DNA from: Streptomyces sp. NBC_00572
GTDB taxonomy: Bacteria > Actinomycetota > Actinomycetes > Streptomycetales > Streptomycetaceae
Length of the DNA: 64,000 bases
Direction of reading: 5' to 3'
Assembly (NCBI RefSeq): GCF_026341815.1
Contig: NZ_JAPENX010000001.1
Span: forward strand, 186,001 to 250,000
Both the position numbers and the translations under genes were made by a program. Shown here in pieces: positions 8,394-14,912 of the stretch; positions within the stretch are counted from its first letter, which is position 1; each line of letters starts with the position of its first letter. Below the pieces are notes generated by a model. That model ran no database searches. It worked only from the letters and a program-made list of their open reading frames with translations, and was not told the origin of the DNA.

Positions 8394-8464
8394 GGTGGAG
8401 TGGCCGAGAGGCGAGGCAACGGCCTGCAAAGCCGTCTACACGGGTTCAAATCCCGTCTCCACCT
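8394..8464 (+). tRNA. tRNA-Cys (anticodon GCA)
   Basis: Acceptor GGTGGAG/CTCCACC, anticodon stem ACGGC/GCCGT with loop CTGCAAA (anticodon GCA), T arm GGGTTCAAATCCC. 71 nt, no encoded CCA. Confidence 0.97.
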
Positions 8465-8468
8465 CCAA

Positions 8469-8540
8469 GCGCGATTAGCTCAGCGGGAGAGCGCTTCCCT
8501 GACACGGAAGAGGTCACTGGTTCAATCCCAGTATCGCGCA
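8469..8540 (+). tRNA. tRNA-Val (anticodon GAC), copy 1
   Basis: Acceptor GCGCGAT/ATCGCGC, anticodon stem CTTCC/GGAAG with loop CTGACAC (anticodon GAC), T loop TTCAATC. It starts only 4 bp after tRNA-Cys. No encoded CCA. Identical to the next two copies. Confidence 0.97.
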
Positions 8541-8579
8541 CGCAGAACAACCGAAGATCCGGTCCATACGGACCGTCCC

Positions 8580-8651
8580 GCGCGATTAGCTCAGCGGGAG
8601 AGCGCTTCCCTGACACGGAAGAGGTCACTGGTTCAATCCCAGTATCGCGCA
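8580..8651 (+). tRNA. tRNA-Val (anticodon GAC), copy 2
   Basis: 72 nt, identical in sequence to copy 1, separated from it by a 39-bp unrelated spacer. No encoded CCA. Confidence 0.97.
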
Positions 8652-8694
8652 CGCAGTACGCACTACCCTCGGGTAATGTTCGTGTGCACCACCC

Positions 8695-8766
8695 GCGCGA
8701 TTAGCTCAGCGGGAGAGCGCTTCCCTGACACGGAAGAGGTCACTGGTTCAATCCCAGTATCGCGCA
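8695..8766 (+). tRNA. tRNA-Val (anticodon GAC), copy 3
   Basis: Identical to copies 1 and 2 over the 72-nt tRNA. Unlike them it is followed directly by cca, so its CCA end is template-encoded. Last tRNA before the terminator. Confidence 0.97.
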
Positions 8767-8772
8767 CCACCA

Positions 8773-8810
8773 AGAAGCCCCCGGCCGCATCTCGCGGACC
8801 GGGGGCTTCT
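8773..8810 (+). terminator. Terminator of the tRNA cluster
   Basis: agaagcccccgg pairs with ccgggggcttct (12-bp perfect arms) around a 14-nt loop, starting 6 bp after the last tRNA. Confidence 0.85.
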
Positions 8811-8869
8811 CCGTACACCGGCACATGCGCCGGTTCGTACACCGGGCGGGAGACCCGGTGCACTCTCGG

Positions 8870-9163
8870 TCAGGAGGAGAAGAGCATCCGGCCGAAGCCG
8901 CGCTGGCGGTAGTGACCGCCGCCGTGGTGACCGCCGTGGTGCGGGGCGCCCCAGGCGGGAGCGGCGGGGGCGGGCTGCGCCGGGTAGGCCTGCGGGGCCG
9001 GCGGGGCGGGCGGGGCCTGCTGGACCCACTGGGACTCCAAGCGGGTCAGGGACTCCAGCTCGCCGTAGTCCAGGAATATCCCGCGGCAGCCGCTGCACTG
9101 CTCGATCTGGACGCCGTTGCGGTTGTACGTGTGCATGGCCGCATGACACTTCGGACACTGCAT
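8870..9163 (-). CDS. TFIIB-type zinc-ribbon protein
   Basis: A protein of 97 residues. The N-terminus MQCPKCHAAM...IEQCSGCRGIFLDYGELESL is a zf-TFIIB zinc ribbon with four cysteines (C3, C6, C24, C27). It is followed by an Ala/Pro-rich linker and a His/Gly-rich tail (PHHGGHHGGGHYRQRGFGRM) that could bind metal. Proteins of this shape are widespread and uncharacterised in actinobacteria. No partner gene is adjacent. The ATG at 9163 gives the conserved MQCP start. Confidence 0.85.
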   Translation of the reverse strand: MQCPKCHAAMHTYNRNGVQIEQCSGCRGIFLDYGELESLTRLESQWVQQAPPAPPAPQAYPAQPAPAAPAWGAPHHGGHHGGGHYRQRGFGRMLFSS

Positions 9164-9208
9164 GCTCGGCTCAACTCCCTGACTTCGCCGTTCGAATGGT
9201 CCTTCACC

Positions 9209-10225
9209 TTACGTGGACGCCGAAGGGGCGGAGTCGGTTCGGCGTCCGGCGATACGGGCGCAGGTGTCGATCATCACGTCCTCGACCTCGTCGAGCGGCC
9301 GGCCCTCCCCCGTCGACTTGGCGAGGGCCAGGGCCGCCGTCTGGACCGTCAGGGCGCGGGCGGGCACGTCGAGTCGGACCCACGGATCGGTGCCCACGGC
9401 CGGGCCGCCCGCCGCCACGTACGCGCCGAGGAAACGGGACCAGACCTCCGGGGGCAGGATGCCGGCGGCGAACCAGGCGGCGGGGCGGGCCAGATCCCAT
9501 GCCGGGTCCCCGAGACCCAGGTCGTCCACGTCGATGAGTCGCCAGGGGGCATCGAGCAGGGAGCCGGTGTCCCGGACCAGTTGACCGAGGTGGAAGTCGC
9601 CGTGGCAGAGGAGGCGGGTGACCTGCGCGGGGTTGCCGGGGACACGAAGTCCGGCGTCGTCGGGGACGGATCGCCACGCGGCGAGGACGGTCGCGGTGGC
9701 CGGGTGGTCCGGGGCCGTGCGGAGCATCCGGTCCACGGCGAGGGCCGCCTTGACCGGGGCCCGCATCTCCGGGAGCCGGTCCGCCAACCCGGGCGGAGGC
9801 GGGGTGCGGTGGAGGAGCGCCAGGAGCCGCGCGGCCTCCTCCCAGGGGGCGGCGTCGGGGTCCACCGGGTCGACGGGCGGGCCGTACGGCCAGAGGGTGA
9901 CGGGACGGCCGTCGAGCTCGGCGGGCACGGTCGGGGATGCCGGGAGGGGCGGGAGGAACACACCGGAGACGGCCGGGTGCGCCGCGAGGGCCAGCCGTGC
10001 GCGGTGCGCCTCGGTGTCGGTGCCGGGGGCGTGCGCCTTGGCGACCAGTCCCCCGTGGCGCACGACGGTCCCGTCGTCCCGGTCGGCGAGCACGCCGACC
10101 AGGCCACTCGCACAACGGCAAGGGGCGCCGGGGCCGTGAGCGGCGGCGTGTGCGACGGCCGCGAGTCGTGCCGGCGGGAGCTGGGCGGGGCGGTCGTCCG
10201 TGCGGGGCGGGGCGGTGGGGTCCAC
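9209..10225 (-). CDS. Aminoglycoside phosphotransferase-fold kinase
   Basis: A protein of 338 residues from the GTG at 10225; no SD is evident there, and an upstream in-frame start at 10288 would add 21 Pro-rich residues. The catalytic loop is LLCHGDFHLGQL (HGD with Gln where many APHs have Asn) and the metal loop is IDVDDLGLGDPAWDLARP. The N-lobe is reduced (DGTVVRHGGLVAKAHAP). The APH superfamily phosphorylates sugars, aminoglycosides, choline and other small molecules. The substrate cannot be told, and the gene should not be read as a resistance determinant from this fold alone. It runs divergent to nothing obvious; the next minus-strand gene upstream is separated by a hairpin. Confidence 0.8.
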   Translation of the reverse strand: MDPTAPPRTDDRPAQLPPARLAAVAHAAAHGPGAPCRCASGLVGVLADRDDGTVVRHGGLVAKAHAPGTDTEAHRARLALAAHPAVSGVFLPPLPASPTVPAELDGRPVTLWPYGPPVDPVDPDAAPWEEAARLLALLHRTPPPPGLADRLPEMRAPVKAALAVDRMLRTAPDHPATATVLAAWRSVPDDAGLRVPGNPAQVTRLLCHGDFHLGQLVRDTGSLLDAPWRLIDVDDLGLGDPAWDLARPAAWFAAGILPPEVWSRFLGAYVAAGGPAVGTDPWVRLDVPARALTVQTAALALAKSTGEGRPLDEVEDVMIDTCARIAGRRTDSAPSAST

Positions 10226-10256
10226 GCCCGGAGCGTACGGGGTGGGAACGCGCGAA

Positions 10257-10284
10257 GGCCGGTCAGCTCCCCAGCTGACCGGCC
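10257..10284 (-). terminator. Terminator hairpin
   Basis: Perfect 12-bp arms ggccggtcagct/agctgaccggcc around a cccc loop, about 90 bp downstream of the small membrane protein gene at 10374 and just upstream of the APH-fold gene. It separates the two minus-strand units. Confidence 0.75.
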
Positions 10285-10373
10285 CCACGCTGCCGTCCGC
10301 CGCACCCCCGTCCCCACGGGGTTGAAGGCCGGATGTCTCGACCCGGGCCGCTCTCCCGGGTCCGGGGCGCTTC

Positions 10374-10541
10374 TCAGCGCCCCAGCATCACGCCCACGGA
10401 CGACGCCTGTGTGGCCACCGCGTCCCAGCCGCCGAAGGCGAACAGGAGCAGGGCCGCGAGAGGGAGGACCATGGCGGTGGCCACCAAGGGGTGCCGTCGG
10501 CTCGAAGGCCGGGCGCTCGTCCGTGATGCCGTGAAAGCCAT
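10374..10541 (-). CDS. Small single-span membrane protein
   Basis: A protein of 55 residues from ATG 10541, which is preceded by AGGAGAGG at an ideal distance. The basic N-terminus (SRTSARPSSRRHP) is followed by one hydrophobic span (LVATAMVLPLAALLLFAFGGW) and a short tail ending GVMLGR. The charge pattern predicts N-in, C-out. No family recognised. The strong ribosome site is the main reason to believe it is real. Confidence 0.65.
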   Translation of the reverse strand: MAFTASRTSARPSSRRHPLVATAMVLPLAALLLFAFGGWDAVATQASSVGVMLGR

Positions 10542-11053
10542 GGTTCCTCTCCTGTCGTGAATGGCGCGGCGGGTGCTTGACCTCGGGGGACGAGTGCTGC
10601 ACCCGCCGCTTGACATCAACATTAGGGAGCGCGGAGCGGCTGGACGTCATGCCCGCGTACCGACTTACGGGCCTCCCGGAGGATGACGCCCGACCGTACG
10701 GCGTACTCCCCTGGGTGGAGACGGGGTCCCGGAACCCGGGGTCTTCCCTGAGGGGTTCCCTGAGGGCCGGCGGAGGGGCGGCCCGGACGTGACTTCGCTC
10801 ACTTCGCGGGGCGTCGCGCGAACGCCCTGGTCCCGGGGCCTCTCGGGACGCCTCCGGGACCCTCGGAGCGGGCTATCGACAGATCGTCAACTGGACTGTC
10901 GGGGTGGGTGGTTGGAAGGGCTCCACCGTGATCGTCTCCGTCGCTCGTACCCCTCAGCACTGACAATCGATCCCAGCGCGAGGGCGCGGCCTATGAGCAC
11001 CTACGGGCGCCCTTACGTAAGCTGTGCCACGTCGAACGGACGAGGGGACGGAC
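10542..11053. other. 512-bp region without a supported gene
   Basis: It separates the divergent small membrane protein and Ser/Thr kinase genes. No convincing small ORF, RNA or repeat is visible. A 10-bp perfect palindrome CTTACGTAAG at 11012-11021 lies 33 bp before the kinase start, and TAAGCT within or beside it could be a -10, so it may be an operator-promoter for the kinase. CTTGAC at 10609-10614 may belong to a promoter but has no clear partner. Confidence 0.4.
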
Positions 11054-12298
11054 ATGGCGATGATGCGGCTCCGGCGCGAGGATCCGCGGATCGTCGGGTC
11101 GTTCCGACTCCACCGCAGGCTGGGGGCCGGCGGGATGGGAGTCGTGTACCTGGGGTCCGACCGGCGCGGCCAGCGGGTCGCGCTGAAGGTGATCCGGCCC
11201 GATCTGGCCGAGGACCAGGAGTTCCGGTCCCGGTTCGCCCGCGAGGTGTCGGCCGCCCGGCGGATCCGCGGGGGCTGTACGGCCCGGCTGGTGGCCGCCG
11301 ATCTGGAGGCCGAGCGCCCCTGGTTCGCGACCCAGTACGTGCCCGGTCCCTCGCTGCACGACCGGGTCGCCGAGGAGGGCTCGCTGCGCGCCGCCGACGT
11401 GGCCTCGATCGGGGCCGCCCTCTCGGAAGGCCTCGTCGCCGTCCACGAGGCCGGGGTCGTGCACCGGGACCTCAAGCCCTCGAACATCCTGCTCTCGCCC
11501 AAGGGCCCCCGCATCATCGACTTCGGCATCGCCTGGGCCACCGGGGCCAGCACCCTGACCCATGTCGGTACGGCCGTCGGCTCGCCCGGCTTCCTCGCCC
11601 CCGAGCAGGTGCGCGGCGCCGCCGTCACCCCCGCCACCGACGTGTTCTCCCTCGGTGCCACCCTGGCGTACGCGGCCATGGCCGACTCCCCCTTCGGGCA
11701 CGGCAGTTCCGAGGTCATGCTCTACCGGGTCGTGCACGAGGAGCCGCAGCTGCACGGGGTGCCCGACGCCCTGGCGCCGCTCATCCGGGCCTGCCTGGCG
11801 AAGGACCCCGAGGACCGTCCCAGCACCCTTCAGCTGTCGATGCGGCTCAAGGAGATCGCGGCGCGCGAGGCGCAGGGGCTGCCGGTGTCGCGGCCGCCCG
11901 TACAGCGGGAACGGGCCGAGGAGCGGAACACCGTACGGCCGACCGAGCGGTACACCGAGCGGGACGTGCCCGGTCGTGGGCCCGAGCGGGGTGCGGAGCG
12001 GGGCGGTGAGCGGGGCGGTGAGCGGGGCGGTGAGCGGGGCACGGAGCGCGGCGCGGACCGCGGTACCGAGCGGGGTGCGGAGCGGGACCGTGGCGGGCGC
12101 GGGCCCGGACCGGCCTCCCGACCCTCCGGCGGGCCGCGGACCGGTGGCCGTCCGGCGACCAGGCCGGGTGCCCGCTCGACGTCGACGGGCCGCCGCCCCG
12201 CCAACCCGCGGCTGCTGCGGCAGCGGCTCTTCGTCTTCGTGGTGGTGACGCTGGTGGTCGCCCTGGGCATCGCCGCCGCCCAGGCCCTTCAGGGGTAG
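11054..12298 (+). CDS. Membrane-anchored Ser/Thr protein kinase
   Basis: A protein of 414 residues. The Hanks-type kinase domain spans about 12-275: GAGGMGVVYLG (Gly-rich loop), VALKVI (catalytic Lys), VHRDLKPSNIL (catalytic loop), IIDFGIAW (DFG) and FLAPEQV (APE-like). A hydrophilic linker follows, holding nine 4-residue repeats of type E-R-G-G/T/A, then an Arg/Pro/Ser-rich stretch. A C-terminal membrane span (LFVFVVVTLVVALGIAAAQAL) leaves almost nothing outside, so there is no PASTA or other sensor domain. The kinase must sense intracellularly or through partners. ATG 11054 follows GAGGGGACGG. Substrate unknown. Confidence 0.93.
   Translation: MAMMRLRREDPRIVGSFRLHRRLGAGGMGVVYLGSDRRGQRVALKVIRPDLAEDQEFRSRFAREVSAARRIRGGCTARLVAADLEAERPWFATQYVPGPSLHDRVAEEGSLRAADVASIGAALSEGLVAVHEAGVVHRDLKPSNILLSPKGPRIIDFGIAWATGASTLTHVGTAVGSPGFLAPEQVRGAAVTPATDVFSLGATLAYAAMADSPFGHGSSEVMLYRVVHEEPQLHGVPDALAPLIRACLAKDPEDRPSTLQLSMRLKEIAAREAQGLPVSRPPVQRERAEERNTVRPTERYTERDVPGRGPERGAERGGERGGERGGERGTERGADRGTERGAERDRGGRGPGPASRPSGGPRTGGRPATRPGARSTSTGRRPANPRLLRQRLFVFVVVTLVVALGIAAAQALQG
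11984..12091 (+). repeat. 12-bp tandem repeats in the kinase linker
   Basis: Nine consecutive 12-bp units based on gagcggggcggt, three of them identical, encode E-R-G-X repeats of the kinase juxtamembrane linker. Unit length preserves frame, so copy number may vary between strains and alter linker length. Confidence 0.85.
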
Positions 12299-12360
12299 TT
12301 CGAGCCCGGAAAGCAGTGCCGTCTGCCTGCGGGCCGGGCGGAACCTTCCCGATACGACCT
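12297..12360. repeat. 64-bp palindromic dispersed repeat, copy A
   Basis: Begins within the stop codon region of the kinase gene. It aligns without gaps to the 64 bp at 47379-47442 (51 of 64 positions identical by eye), sharing the core ccgtctgcctgcgggccggg and the outer end acgacct. The arms are less symmetric than in copy B. See findings. Confidence 0.7.
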
Positions 12361-12365
12361 GGGAC

Positions 12366-12402
12366 CCCCACCGGCACCGGGCTCGATCCGGTGCCGGTGG
12401 GG
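12366..12402. terminator. Bidirectional terminator
   Basis: Perfect 15-bp arms ccccaccggcaccgg/ccggtgccggtgggg around a 7-nt loop, between the converging kinase and TrmH-type genes. Confidence 0.88.
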
Positions 12403-12407
12403 CTCTC

Positions 12408-13226
12408 TCAGGACTCCGGGCGGCCCGTCGCCACCGCGTAGAAGGCCACCGCGGCCGCCGCGCCCACGTTCAGCGAGTCGACGCCGTGGGCCATCGGAAT
12501 CCGGACCCACTCGTCCGCGGCGCGCAGCGCCTGCGTGGACAGGCCGTCGCCCTCCGCGCCCAGCATCAGGGCCACCCGCTCCATGCGGTGCGGCGCGGCC
12601 TCGTCGATCGACATCGCCTTCTCGGCCGGCGTCAGCGCGAGGAGCTTGAAGCCCGCCTCCCGTACCGCCTCCAGGCCGCGCGGCCAGGTGTCGAGACGGG
12701 CGTACGGGACGGAGAACACCGCGCCCATCGACACCTTCACCGAGCGCCGGTACAGCGGGTCCGCGCAGTCCGGCGACAGCAGCACGGCGTCCATGCCGAG
12801 GGCCGCCGCACTGCGGAAGATCGCACCGATGTTGGTGTGGTCGTTCACCGACTCCATCACGACCACCCGGCGGGCGTCGACGAGCAGTTCGGCGGCGTCC
12901 GGGAGCGGCTTGCGCTGCATGGAGGCGAGGGCGCCCCGGTGCACGTGGTAGCCGGTGACGCGTTCCGCGAGGTCCGGCTGGATCGCGTACACCGGCGCCG
13001 GAACCTCGTCGATGACGTCCCGCATCACATCGACCCACTTGGCGGAGAGCAGCATCGACCGCATCTCGTACCCCGCCTGCCGGGCCCGGCGGATGACCTT
13101 CTCGCCCTCCGCGATGAACAGGCCCTCGGCCGGCTCCCTTCTGCGGCGGAGTTCGACATCGGTCAGACCGGTGTAGTCGCGCAGGCGCGGGTCGTCGGGG
13201 TCGTCGATCGTGATGAGTTCGGCCAC
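12408..13226 (-). CDS. TrmH (SpoU)-family RNA 2'-O-methyltransferase
   Basis: A protein of 272 residues. An N-terminal substrate-binding domain (FIAEGEKVIRRARQAG near residue 38) is followed by the SPOUT knot domain with its three motifs: motif 1 HTNIGAIFRSAAALG (about 129-143), motif 2 LMLGAEGDGLS (about 216-226) and motif 3 SLNVGAAAAVAFY (about 251-263). It should transfer a methyl group from AdoMet to a ribose 2'-OH of rRNA or tRNA; the exact nucleotide cannot be told from sequence. ATG 13226 gives the family-like MAELITIDDP start. Confidence 0.9.
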   Translation of the reverse strand: MAELITIDDPDDPRLRDYTGLTDVELRRRREPAEGLFIAEGEKVIRRARQAGYEMRSMLLSAKWVDVMRDVIDEVPAPVYAIQPDLAERVTGYHVHRGALASMQRKPLPDAAELLVDARRVVVMESVNDHTNIGAIFRSAAALGMDAVLLSPDCADPLYRRSVKVSMGAVFSVPYARLDTWPRGLEAVREAGFKLLALTPAEKAMSIDEAAPHRMERVALMLGAEGDGLSTQALRAADEWVRIPMAHGVDSLNVGAAAAVAFYAVATGRPES

Positions 13227-13311
13227 GAGGTGATACTGCCTTGTCCGGGGTGTGGTGCCAATGTGTGTGCGGCTGGGCGTCGGCCGCCGCGTCGCCCGCT
13301 CCTGAGCGGTC

Positions 13312-14565
13312 CTACCCGACCAGGCGGTCCGGGCCTTCCGTCACCACGTCGCCGATCACGATGACCGCCGGCGGGCGGACCTCCTGCGCCTTGACGGTCT
13401 CCGCGACCGTCGCCAGCGTCGCGTCCACCCGGCGCTGGGAGGCCGTCGTGCCCTCCTGGACCAGGGCGAGCGGCGTCTCCGGGTTCTTGCCGTGGGCGAT
13501 CAGCGCCTCGGCGATCTTCCCGATCTTGTCCACGCCCATCAGGATCACGAGCGTGCCGGTGAGCTTCGCGAGCGACGCCCAGTCGACCAGCGAACGCGGG
13601 TCCTCCGGGGCCACGTGCCCGCTGACCACCGTGAACTCGTGCGCCACGCCCCGGTGCGTCACCGGGATGCCCGCCGCGCCCGGGACCGAGATCGAGCTGG
13701 AGATGCCCGGCACCACCGTGCAGGCGATGCCCTCGACGGCGAGCGCCTGCGCCTCCTCCATGCCCCGGCCGAAGACGAACGGGTCGCCGCCCTTGAGCCG
13801 TACGACGGACCTGCCCGCCTTGGCGTGCTCGATCAGCGCGTTGTTGATGGCCTCCTGGGCCATGAACCGGCCGTACGGGATCTTCGCCGCGTCGATCACC
13901 TCGACGTGCGGGGGCAGCTCGTCCAGGAGGTCGCGGGGGCCGAGCCGGTCGGCGATGACCACGTCCGCCTCGGCGAGCAGCCGGCGGCCGCGCACCGTGA
14001 TCAGGTCCGGGTCGCCGGGGCCGCCGCCGACCAGGGCGACGAAGGGGGTACGCGCGCGGTGCTGCGGGGCCGCGATCGAGCCGTCCCGCAGGCCCTCGAC
14101 GATCGCGTCGCGCACGGCGGCGGAGCGGCGCGGGTCGTGGCCGGTGAGCACGGCGACGGTCACGCCCTCGCTGCGGCCGGTCGCCGGGGTCCAGGCGGTG
14201 GCCGCCTCGGCGTCGTCGGAGCGTACGCACCAGGTCCTGGTCCGCTCGGCCTCCGCGGAGGCGGCGGCGTTCGAGGCCGGGTCGGTCGTGGCGACCAGGG
14301 CGTACCAGGCGTCGGCGAGGTCACCGTCCTCGTACCGCCGCTTGGTCCAGGTGATCTCGCCGGCCTCGGCCATCGCCTCGACCGAGGGGGTCGCGGAGGG
14401 GGAGATCAGCGTGATGTCGGCGCCCGCGGCGATCAGCGCGGGGAGCCGGCGCTGGGCGACCTGGCCGCCGCCGAGGACGACTACGCGGCGGCCGGCCAGG
14501 CGCAGGCCGACGGGGTAGGCGGGGTGCGTCGTCGGCTGGGCGGTGTGATCGGCGTGCTCGGCCAT
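13312..14565 (-). CDS. cobA: Bifunctional precorrin-2 dehydrogenase / uroporphyrinogen-III C-methyltransferase
   Basis: A protein of 417 residues with a CysG-like layout. The N-terminal Met8p-type NAD domain (about 12-160) has VVVLGGGQVAQRRLPAL and the CVRSDDAEA region. The C-terminal SUMT domain (about 165-410) has FVALVGGGPGDPDLITVRG, RLKGGDPFVFGRG and CTVVPGISSSISVPGAAG. It methylates uroporphyrinogen III at C2 and C7 and can oxidise precorrin-2, feeding siroheme and cobalamin. ATG 14565 has GAGGAG 12 nt upstream. The following minus-strand genes for cobalamin support a B12 role, though siroheme for sulfite/nitrite reductase is equally served. cysG would be an alternative name. Confidence 0.9.
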   Translation of the reverse strand: MAEHADHTAQPTTHPAYPVGLRLAGRRVVVLGGGQVAQRRLPALIAAGADITLISPSATPSVEAMAEAGEITWTKRRYEDGDLADAWYALVATTDPASNAAASAEAERTRTWCVRSDDAEAATAWTPATGRSEGVTVAVLTGHDPRRSAAVRDAIVEGLRDGSIAAPQHRARTPFVALVGGGPGDPDLITVRGRRLLAEADVVIADRLGPRDLLDELPPHVEVIDAAKIPYGRFMAQEAINNALIEHAKAGRSVVRLKGGDPFVFGRGMEEAQALAVEGIACTVVPGISSSISVPGAAGIPVTHRGVAHEFTVVSGHVAPEDPRSLVDWASLAKLTGTLVILMGVDKIGKIAEALIAHGKNPETPLALVQEGTTASQRRVDATLATVAETVKAQEVRPPAVIVIGDVVTEGPDRLVG

Positions 14566-14744
14566 GGGTGAGCGGCTCCTCGGAGGGCGGGTGCTGGCCG
14601 CTGCTGCGGTGAAGCGGCTGGTGGGGCCACGATATCGGTGGCGGTGCTCCGTCACGTTGTGACGGATCTCCCGGGGGGCTGAGCCGGGTTGCTCGGTGAA
14701 GCCTCGGGGGGCTTCCCGTGGGGCCTCAGCCCGGTGGGTCCCTG

Positions 14745-14882
14745 CGTGGGGGCCGCTCCGGGACCGTGTGCGGGACTGCATGATGTACGGCGCGTGCTGG
14801 GACTTGAGTGGTGCGGGCTTCCGCTTACGCGCCACACATCACGCTTTACGTCCCGAACACGGTCCCTGCGCGTCCCCCACGT
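14745..14882. repeat. 138-bp imperfect inverted repeat downstream of the BluB-CobT gene
   Basis: The arms, about 50 nt each, are 14745-14795 and 14827-14882, with a 31-nt loop. Shared blocks in order are cgtgggggNNNNNNN, gggaccgtgtNcgggac, then (after a 4-5 nt offset) gcNtgatgtNNggcgcgt. The right arm's outer end also forms one side of the separate terminator stem at 14868-14905, so the two structures compete. It lies between the cobA start and the cobT stop. Confidence 0.75.
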
Positions 14883-14905
14883 CCGTGCGTGGGTGGGGGA
14901 CGCGC
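14868..14905 (-). terminator. Terminator of the BluB-CobT gene
   Basis: Perfect 13-bp arms gcgcgtcccccac/gtgggggacgcgc around a 12-nt loop, 8 bp beyond the minus-strand stop codon at 14913. Confidence 0.75.
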
Positions 14906-14912
14906 CCGGGTG

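Noticed and set aside
8469-8766. CRISPR-like array suggested by three identical 72-bp repeats with 39- and 43-bp spacers
   Set aside because: Each repeat folds as a complete tRNA-Val with anticodon GAC; no cas genes nearby.
9209-10225. Aminoglycoside resistance gene
   Set aside because: The APH fold is shared by many housekeeping kinases. There is no resistance-gene context, and subfamily residues cannot be judged from the sequence alone.
10577-10792. A 71-codon plus-strand ORF in the gap before the kinase gene
   Set aside because: No ribosome site, random-looking composition, and no similarity recognised. The region reads better as untranslated DNA.
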